This document shows positions 56,632-64,000 of a DNA stretch of 64,000 nucleotides, piece after piece. The stretch lies in NCBI RefSeq assembly GCF_041381155.1, contig NC_091136.1, positions 48,288,284-48,352,283 on the forward strand. The letters run 5' to 3'. Every line of letters starts with the position of its first letter. Positions within the stretch are counted from its first letter, which is position 1. The notes beneath the pieces were generated by a model that saw only the letters and a list, made by a program, of their open reading frames with translations, did not search any database and was not told the DNA's origin. A program made the translations under genes and the position numbers. Origin of the DNA: Argopecten irradians. Taxonomy: Eukaryota; Mollusca; Bivalvia; Pectinida; Pectinidae.

Positions 56632-57520
56632 CTGTAATACAAGTAGGTCCGTATTCTGGAGTCAGGATATTTGACCTGTAATATGTTGAAATGAAGGGAT
56701 ACAAATTTAGTTCAAATGAAAGAACCTGACCTACAGTCAATGTCACATGGTTCTAATAGGCTGAACTACTGCAAGAGCATGTCACTAACATCTCAATACC
56801 TATCAAACTAACAGCCGTAGTGGACAGGGATGAAGGCCAACTAAGTTTGTACAAATGAATGGCATACAGGTGTACCCATGGTCACAGAATTACAATAGGC
56901 TAACAAACATGTGGAAGATGGATTTGAAAAAGACTTTCTATGCTATAAATACTTCTTTAAACGCTATGTATATGAAGACAATTTTGCCAAAGAGACATAA
57001 TTTAGGTTTTACTTATTGTTCTATTATTAAATGATTACTTACAATAGAGAACAGAAGTGTTGAGAAACGTTGTCATTACCTTTTTTTTGACTATTTCATA
57101 CATTTTGCCAATTGTTTTATTTCCTATCCTAATTTGTCTTAATAACATAGATTATTATACAAATTGACAAAGCTTTGTTCTCACTTTATTATTCCATAAA
57201 TGATTTTTTAAAAGATAATATGAAATATCTCTTGAACTAAGCTATGGCATTATAAACAAGTGTTATTTACAGTATTTTTCTACATTCACTTGGGATTTAA
57301 AGAATATACGTTAAAAACGAACCCATATCGAAATAGATTATATTTGCCAAAACGCATGAAATCATAGTAAAATAAGGTGTTTGTCAGTACTGTTGTCCTC
57401 TGACTTTAAACATATTTTTGTTGTCGTAAAATTTTGACAACAGGGATTGGACACAAGTTTTGCCAACTTAGTAACGTCCTCTTCCGATTACATAATGTGA
57501 ATATATACATAATGGACAGC
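56632..57520. repeat. Dispersed segmental duplication, copy 1
   Basis: Begins GTAATACAAGTAGGTCCGTA and ends TATACATAATGGACA. A close copy lies at 59015-61372, split there by a 1.4-kb element. Relative to copy 2 this copy lacks about 68 bases near 57135. The first 250 bp derive from a degraded 146-bp-type repeat. Confidence 0.9.
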
Positions 57521-57914
57521 AGTGAAGAGAATACATATATATAATATGAATCAAAATTTTCTATTTTAAGAATGAAGGAGAAAAGGGAAAGATGGAGGAG
57601 TATTGGAGAGGAGAATGGTTATATGTTATATATTAACTAATAATTATTTGTAAACGTGATAATTGTGTACATAGTTATCTGACTGGCTGGGAAACAACGA
57701 TCGATTACTTCCTTAAAACATTTTCCATTATACACATTCCATAGAAAACATTACACTTGAAATCCACTCGAAGCCATTCCTTTCCTTGAAAATCATTCAA
57801 CTATATACCAGCCAGCAGATACAACTGATTTATACTGTTGACATATGTATGACATTTAATTTATTAATAAACTAAGATACATGGTAGATATAGGAAATGG
57901 GGTAGGATGCTCAT

Positions 57915-58150
57915 AATGTCAAAACCTGCCTGTACTATCAATAATAATTTGGACTGCCTTTGCAATATTAAGGTTAGCATCATTTTCTAAATCTGCATCT
58001 CCTCTTAGTAATGTATCTAATGTGATGTCACCGGGGTACCAATGAAGATCGTTTAATAATGTCTGTCGTATAATGTGATATTTTGGGCATGTAAGGAAAA
58101 AGTGATAAGAGTCTTCGCAAACCGTTGTCCTCCTACTGTAGTCTTATTTA
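57915..58150 (-). mobile_element. LINE 3' end fragment
   Basis: The minus strand reads TVCEDSYHFFLTCPKYHIIR, then about 50 residues to AKAVQIIIDSTGRF and a stop. This is the zinc-knuckle and terminal tail seen at the end of many bivalve LINE reverse-transcriptase proteins (CxxxxED.HFFxxCPxY...IF.AVxxFI..S.RF). A stop lies upstream within 40 bases of the knuckle and the rest is missing, so it is a short dead fragment. It differs from the LINE at 48695-50250. Confidence 0.75.
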
Positions 58151-58328
58151 TGTTGAATACACAAGTTATTAAAATGTCTGTTATTTCTATCGAGGAAATG
58201 TGAGTAGTCATAGACTGGGTTCGTTGTTACCTATAATTTGTTCTTGTGACATATCTAATGTGGAATTATTATGCTACTGTTATAATTCTTCCGAAATCTC
58301 AGTTCAATCGAGTCAAAGCTATTACACA

Positions 58329-58640
58329 AGCTCCACCGCTGACAATTTAGTATTTTTATTTAGTTACAAAAGTTACCTACTTTAAACCATTACTACCATT
58401 GAAACGTTTGAGCTTCTAATTTTACTTCAATATAAAAATATTAAAAATAATTAATTGCATCCCGAAACAAATTCTGTGGCACCAGGTCCTATATTGAATG
58501 GAGTACTGCATCGAAAGCAAATTAAACTATTATATACTATTTTTTTGTGTTGATTTGAAATACATATACACGATTAAACATCAATTATTGTTCAAATAAT
58601 GAGTACCGTTTATGCTCTGTCGACAGTGGAGCATCTTTAA
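58329..58640. mobile_element. TTAA-flanked MITE, copy 3 (left end shortened)
   Basis: Starts AGCTCCACCGCTGAC, without the outermost bases and without about 50 bases that follow in the other copies, then continues collinearly to GTGGAGCATCTTTAA. It is the most diverged copy. Confidence 0.8.
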
Positions 58641-59014
58641 TTGATGCTTGTCATCACGTTCTATTTATCTTACGATATTAGATCTCTAGATCACATTGGG
58701 TAAGCAAAAATAGTCATGCAAGCAGTGATTCACAGTTTGTCTTGAATGGAATTGTTTATCTCACTGTTTGTTGTAGGAAAAGGAAAATATGATCGACTGT
58801 CCCATCCAATTAAACAATACAGGTTGTCTTCTGAAGGGCCCACACATGTCATAGCTGACAAAATAATTTATAAAGTAAATTATTTGCTTCATATAGCTAC
58901 AACGTTGTTGAATATAAAGCCTACAGCATAACCGTTTACATCTTACACATATAACACCAGGGACAAGGTTCCGTCATTATAATACTACATGTATTGTAGT
59001 AATACTTCACGGTT

Positions 59015-61372
59015 TTGTAATACAAGTAGGTCCGTATTCTGGAGTCAGGATATTTGACCTGTAATATGTCGAGATGAAGGGATACTAATTTTGTTCAAAT
59101 GAAAGAACCTGACCTAAAGTCAATGTCACATGGTTCTAATAGGCTGAACTACTGCAAGAGCATGTCACTAACATCTCAATACCTATCAAACTAACAGCCG
59201 TAGTGGACAGGGATGAAGGCCAACTAAGTTTGTACAAATGAATGGCATACAGGTGTACCCATGGTCACAGAATTACAATAGGCTAACAAACACGTTGAAG
59301 ATGGATTTGAAAAGACTTTCGATGAGATATGTAATTCTTTAAAAGACATGTATATGAAGACAATTTTGCCAAGGACACATAACTTAGGTTTTACTTATTG
59401 TTCTATTATTAAATGATTACTTACAATAGAGAACAGAAGTGTTGAGAAACGTTGTCATTACCTTTTTTTGGCTATTTCATACGTTTTGCCCATTGTTTTA
59501 TTTCCTATCCTAATTTTGTTTAAATAAGATTTTCTTGGAATTGTCATTTGTAGTTTGAAACATGTCTTCTTCATTTAGTCTTAATAACATAGACTATTAT
59601 ACAAATTGACAAAGCTTTGTTCTCACTTTATTACTCCACAAATGATTTTTAGCTCACCTGGCCCGAAGGGCCGGTGAGCTTATGTCATGGCGCGGCGTCC
59701 GTCGTCCGTCCGTCGTCCGTCCGTCAAGATTTCCTTTAAATCGCTACTTGTAATAAAGTACTGCATGGATTTTAACAAAATTTTTGCATAAATGGTGACC
59801 CTGACCCCCCTCCCCCGGGGCAGGAGGGGCGGGGCCCAATAGGGGAAATAGAGGTAAATCCTATAAATCGCTACTTGTCCTAGATATCTGCATGGATTGT
59901 TACCAAATTTGGCCACAAACATCCTTGGGGGAAGGGGAACAGAATTTGTATAAATTTTGGCTCTGACCCCCGGGGGCAGGAGGGGCGGGGCCCAATAGGG
60001 GAAATAGAGGTAAATCCTGTAAATCGCTACTTGTCCTAGAGTTTTGCATGAATTGTATCAAAATTTGGTCAGAAACTTCCTTAGGGGAAGGGGATCAGAA
60101 TTTGCATAAATGGTGACCCTGACCCCCCTGGGGCGGGGGGGGGGGGGCTGGGCCAAATAGAGAAAATAGAGATAATTCCTTTAAATCACTACTAGTCATA
60201 ACATACTTTTGGATTTTAACCAAATTTGGTCAGAAACATCCTTGGGGAAAGGGGATCAGATTTTGCATAAATGGTGACCCAGTCCCCCCGGGGCAGGAGG
60301 GGCGGGGCCCAATAGGGGAAATAGAGGTACATCCTATAAATCGCTACTTGTCCTAGAGTTCTACATGGATTGTAACCAAATTTGGCCACAAACATCCTTG
60401 GGGGGAAGGGGAACAGAACTTGTATAAATTTTGGCTCTGACCCCCCGGGGACAGGAGGGGCAGGGCCCAATAGGGGAAATAGAGGTAAATCCTATAAATC
60501 GCTACTTGTCCTAGAGTTCTGCATGGATTGTAACCAAATTTGGCCACAAACATCCTTGGGGGAAGGGGAACAGAACTTGTATAAATTTTGGCTCTGACCC
60601 CCCCGGGGGCAGGAGGGGCGGGGCCCAATAGGGGAAATAGAGGTAAATCCTCTAAATCGCTACTTGTCCTAGAGTTCTGCATGGATTGTAACCAAATTTG
60701 GCCACAAACATCCTTGGGGGGAAGGGGAACAGAACTTGTATAAATTTTGGCTCTGACCCCCCGGGGGCAGGAGGGGCGGGGCCCAATAGGGGAAATAGAG
60801 GTAAATCCTATAAATCGCTACTCGTCCTAGAGTTCTGCATGGATTGTAACCAAATTTGGCCAAAATTATCCTTGGGGAAGGGGAACAGAACTTGTATAAA
60901 TTTTGGTTCTGACCCCCAGGGGCAGGAGGGGCGGGGCCAAATAGGGAAATAAGAGGTAAATATTCAAATTCCTTCAGAAAAGAAACAATGAACCTGTATT
61001 CAGAACATGACTTGACATTACAAACCAGGTGAGCGATACATGCCTTCTGGGCCTCTTGTTTGAAAGGTAATATGAAATATCTCTTGAACTAAGCTATGGA
61101 ATTATAAACAAGTGTTTTTTACAGTATTTTTCTACATTCAATTGGGATTAAAAGAATATACGTTAAAAACGAACCCATATCGAAATAGATTAAATTTGTC
61201 AAAGCGCATGAAATCATAGTAAAATAAGGTGTTTCTCAGTACTATTGTCCTCTGATTTTAAACATATTTTTGTTGTCGTAAAATTTTGACAACAGGGATT
61301 GGACATAAGTTTTGCCAACTTAGTAACGTCCTCTCCCGATTACATAATATGAATATATACATAATGGACAAA
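59015..61372. repeat. Dispersed segmental duplication, copy 2 (interrupted)
   Basis: Matches 56632-57520 from TAATACAAGTAGGTCC to ATACATAATGGACA. It is interrupted at 59651-61059 by a Helentron-like element that copy 1 lacks, so copy 1 is the empty site. Copy 2 also keeps about 68 bases around 59510-59578 that are missing in copy 1. Confidence 0.9.
59651..61059 (+). mobile_element. Complete Helentron-like element with ~157-bp tandem repeats
   Basis: Opens AGCTCACCTGGCCCGAAGG, where GGCCC-GAA-GGGCC forms a hairpin, followed by GTCCGTCCGTC. It has about seven and a half units of ~157 bp with GGAAATAGAGGTAAATCC, ACCAAATTTGGCCACAAAC and a C/G-rich CCCCGGGGGCAGGAGGGGC join. It ends CAGGTGAGCGATACATGCC, TTCTGGGCC and TCTTGT. 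Both ends are supported by the uninterrupted paralogue at 57180-57215. There is no coding region and no target duplication; the insertion lies between T and T. Confidence 0.85.
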
Positions 61373-62052
61373 GGTAAAGATCTCTTAGAATCAAACTTGT
61401 TTATTCGATTTTGATGTAAGATTGTAGGTTACTTGATATTTAATGTATACTGTATATTACATGTTGTCATGTTTTACAGTTTACAGAATGATAAGGATCA
61501 TAAAAAATCCAGACGATATGGCATATCAAAATACATTTTACTAACTGAATACATTAGTACTTCAGGTATAAGGCACACTATATTCTATCACACTCAATGA
61601 CCTGTAGAAATAAATTTTACAATTTCAAATTTTAATATTTCATTGTAGTATTTTGAAAACAATATATGTAAGTTGATATGCATACATTGTTTTATTTGTA
61701 TTTTCTAACAAACAACTTAACAATGATAGGTCTTATATGCAGCATTTCATGACATGTGTAACTTTTCCCATCACGAAATGAGATGTCTTGGTTTCAGTAT
61801 TATAACTAAAAGGAACATAATTTATTTCAATGATTTCACTCACATTTACTTCATCAGACGCTGTCTGAATATAGTGATAAGCTATAACCAACCATTGCGC
61901 AGTAAGAATGGCGACAAACCAATGAAAGCTGGTGGATAGTTTACATCCGTTGGATATCTCCTCAGTAAGACTGCTAGGACATTTTCCTTGAACATCTCGG
62001 GTTGTACCAAATACTCGCCGCAAAACTTGGAACTGTTGACAGAAAATGATAC
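61373..62052. other. Probable 3' region of the GPCR gene
   Basis: No separate gene is supported. A minus-strand AATAAA (61696-61691) lies about 360 bp past the GPCR stop and would define a plausible 3' UTR. The minus frame at 61733-62023 has no homology. Confidence 0.45.
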
Positions 62053-63075
62053 TTACAAAGTTGCATCATCTTTCGTGTTGCATCCTGTGCAAATAAGTAA
62101 GAATAAACTGAGTACTTTTCTGTAGACTTTTGTAATAAGAGTTTTCATCTCATTGATCCTAAAACAATAAACAATGGGGTTTATAGCGGAATTAAGGCAG
62201 CCGAACGTAATGAAGACATGTCTTGATGTTCTGCCAACTTTCCGTAATAGGGAGACACCTTGTAACAGAAAGCCCAGATGTAATGGCGTCACACAGACGG
62301 TATACAGGGACACGATGATAGATATAGTTATAATCCCCCTCATCTCGAGTGTCAGTTGGTCGTCCTTGACCTTCCGGGGACTAGGAACTGTATCCACTGT
62401 TGATATTGTCGTCATCATCATGCTGAGTTCGTAGCGTCCTCGATAGAGGCGCCGCATCTGCAGGATTCCCAACATGGACAAAGAGCACCCAATGATTATA
62501 AGTTGGAGGCCCCAAAGCAATATCCCAATATACAGACAGAAGTGACTTATATACACGGTGAACAGGTTATCCAGTTCACAGATGATTTCATCCTGTGGTG
62601 TAGCAAACACTATAAACGGCATGATGGTGATGGCGGAAGTGATACACAGAGTGATCAATATGATCCCAAACATACGCCGACTGTAGTTAGCCGTAAACCG
62701 AAGGGACGGCCGTAGTAAAAGAAGAAGTCTATCCACACATATAGAGGTAACCTGCGACATGGAGTTTACATAGGCGATGCCAAAGCAAATAAAACGCGCG
62801 CTACAACTCCAATAGGACATTCGTTCATTCGGAAACATATAAGTCCACAGTATCGGAAACATAGCGACTGCTACTAACGTGTCGGTAATACTTAAACTTA
62901 AAAGATGCATATTCCGGAAGTTGGAGTTCTTTATTTTTGTCACCATAACGACCAACAGTGCTGGTATGTTCAGTAATAGTGTAGTAATGCTGACGGTGAA
63001 CACAGATATGATCAACCAAATTGGTGCTGTATCCGTACCGGAAGCCGAGGAATAAGTGGAATTATTCAATTCCAT
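62053..63075 (-). CDS. Class A (rhodopsin-like) G-protein-coupled receptor, orphan
   Basis: A 340-residue frame with seven hydrophobic spans (about 18-45, 56-80, 95-117, 135-158, 172-207, 246-272, 284-304). Class A landmarks are N36 in span 1, LSITD with D65 in span 2, C91 and C166 for the extracellular disulfide, P264 in span 6 (CVTPL, lacking the usual tryptophan), and NSAINPIVY (295-303) in span 7. The DRY motif at the end of span 3 reads DRL (115-117). N4 and N5 are N-glycosylation sequons. The third loop is short (about 40 residues), and a CTGC motif near 329-332 could be palmitoylated. The ligand is unknown; I see no signature of a specific subfamily. CTTTTTCAG at 63098-63089 just upstream of the ATG suggests a noncoding 5' exon. 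Confidence 0.9.
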   Translation of the reverse strand: MELNNSTYSSASGTDTAPIWLIISVFTVSITTLLLNIPALLVVMVTKIKNSNFRNMHLLSLSITDTLVAVAMFPILWTYMFPNERMSYWSCSARFICFGIAYVNSMSQVTSICVDRLLLLLRPSLRFTANYSRRMFGIILITLCITSAITIMPFIVFATPQDEIICELDNLFTVYISHFCLYIGILLWGLQLIIIGCSLSMLGILQMRRLYRGRYELSMMMTTISTVDTVPSPRKVKDDQLTLEMRGIITISIIVSLYTVCVTPLHLGFLLQGVSLLRKVGRTSRHVFITFGCLNSAINPIVYCFRINEMKTLITKVYRKVLSLFLLICTGCNTKDDATL

Positions 63076-64000
63076 TTTCTCTCAGGATCTGAAAAAGACA
63101 AAAGACATTATCAAATCATCATCAAAACGTGTACTGCATATGGGTTCTTAAATGAGTGTACAAATAATAATTCAATCTCGGGCTTGTAAGGAGCATTTTC
63201 ATTGGCTTATACAACAGTGTAACAATCTGTGAGTACCCCAAGAAATTTCGAATATTTGCACGACATTGTGAACAAGTATGGAATGATGCATTTTTAATGC
63301 GTATATTATTAACGCTCCTTTCATTTGGAGCACACTATGATTGTGTTGTAACACTATATCGTTAAATGATCTATTCAAACTTTTCGCTAAATGAGATATC
63401 ATGGAACGAATCTAAGATATATTTTAATTTTTGAGAGCGACTTTGTCATAATTTATAGTCATGTTGCACTCATTACATCTCCTTAAAAGAGAAAAGTAAC
63501 TGGATAACAGGCCAGGCCGATTCTGTGATTTATGTGTATACATTTATAGGATAGAATGTCATTATCTCTATAGGAATAGAGATACACTATGTCAAAACAG
63601 TGGTAGAATGAGTCAGTGAAATCAAAAAGTCTGTATCAGTCAGGGGAAACACCGCATATCTCTTCTAAACTACTTAGTGTCAGAATTTCATCTAACTGCC
63701 ATTGTCGCAGATCAATGTTTCTTTCCTGTTTTAAAGCTGCAGTCGACTTTTCTGCGGATATGACGTCAATGTACCAGGTGTTTGATAACCCGTTTATATG
63801 TATCATGAAAAGTCATGCATCTGGTTAAAAAACTATTTATCAACACACAAAGGTAAATTATGAAGTCTATTGTGCTTTATATTGTTTGTATAAATAAGCA
63901 TTGCCAAAAGATATTTTGACTTCAAGAAGATTTATGGTATAGTCTCTATATAAAGATTTTGTTGATAGTAAAATATTATTTGATTTATTTCCACTATTAA
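63076..64000. other. Upstream of the GPCR, nothing recognised
   Basis: Begins with a likely intron acceptor of the GPCR gene (63089-63090 on the minus strand), so the promoter may lie beyond the window. No other gene or repeat recognised; frames at 63199-63402 and 63616-63828 look random. Confidence 0.4.

Noticed and set aside
62020-62060. A 24-base intron after the GPCR stop-overlapping donor, which would extend the frame by about 35 codons
   Set aside because: GT...AG boundaries are present, but 24 bases is far below known animal intron lengths, and the extension has no recognisable features.
1-64000. LTR retrotransposon, endogenous retrovirus or Polinton-like element
   Set aside because: I looked for long direct terminal repeats and for gag, protease, integrase, capsid or protein-primed polymerase segments and saw none. 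The only retroelement proteins visible belong to LINEs.
1-64000. Hammerhead ribozyme in the tandem repeats
   Set aside because: Bivalve satellites can carry them, but I found no CTGATGA core followed by a GAAA core in the right spacing; a covariance-model search would be decisive.

Overview
The window looks like bivalve mollusc nuclear DNA. The evidence is its AT-rich, intron-bearing genes, a tRNA-derived SINE, many short palindromic DNA transposons, and repeats that in my knowledge are characteristic of bivalves: AGGGCCATAACTC blocks, AAGGTCACAGGGGTCAAA blocks, and elements opening with AGCTCACCTGGCCCGAAGG. I cannot fix the species from the sequence.

Six protein-coding genes are supportable. 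(1) RNASEH2C, minus strand, two exons, 2331-4674. (2) A three-exon gene for an unrecognised 103-residue single-span membrane protein, plus strand, 4956-10047, head to head with RNASEH2C across 281 bp. (3) A single-exon NRDP1/RNF41-like RING-TRAF-zinc-finger protein, minus, 14947-15984. (4) A two-exon fuseless-family multispan membrane protein, plus, 37003-38536. (5) A three-exon gene for an unrecognised 413-residue protein, plus, 51031-55784. (6) A single-coding-exon class A GPCR, minus, 62053-63075. They show no shared pathway. The only arrangement that suggests linkage is the RNASEH2C / 103-residue divergent pair. All splice joins were read from GT/AG consensus and frame.

Most of the window is repeat. 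Large tandem arrays are a 31-bp minisatellite inside intron 1 of the 103-residue gene (5320-7480), a 15-bp array (19185-19825), a 5.6-kb 37-bp satellite of about 150 units with higher-order structure (22025-27600), and a 23-bp array (39694-40040). A 1.4-kb tandem duplication lies at 29252-32062 and a dispersed duplication at 56632-57520 / 59015-61372.

DNA transposons include three 317-bp long-TIR elements of Mutator-like type (9-bp target duplications), three copies of a TTAA-flanked MITE, several palindromes of 56-130 bp with clean target duplications, and Helentron-like elements with internal tandem repeats that share a 3' hairpin followed by TCTTGT. Two broken LINE fragments lie on the minus strand. 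I saw no LTR, retroviral or Polinton-like element, no CRISPR array, and no rRNA or functional tRNA gene.

The items most worth a second look are the paired nuclear-receptor half-sites repeated in intron 2 of the 103-residue gene, the TT insertion site shown by a paralogous empty site, the two nested insertions that interrupt the 31-bp minisatellite, and the unrecognised 413-residue nuclease-like protein.
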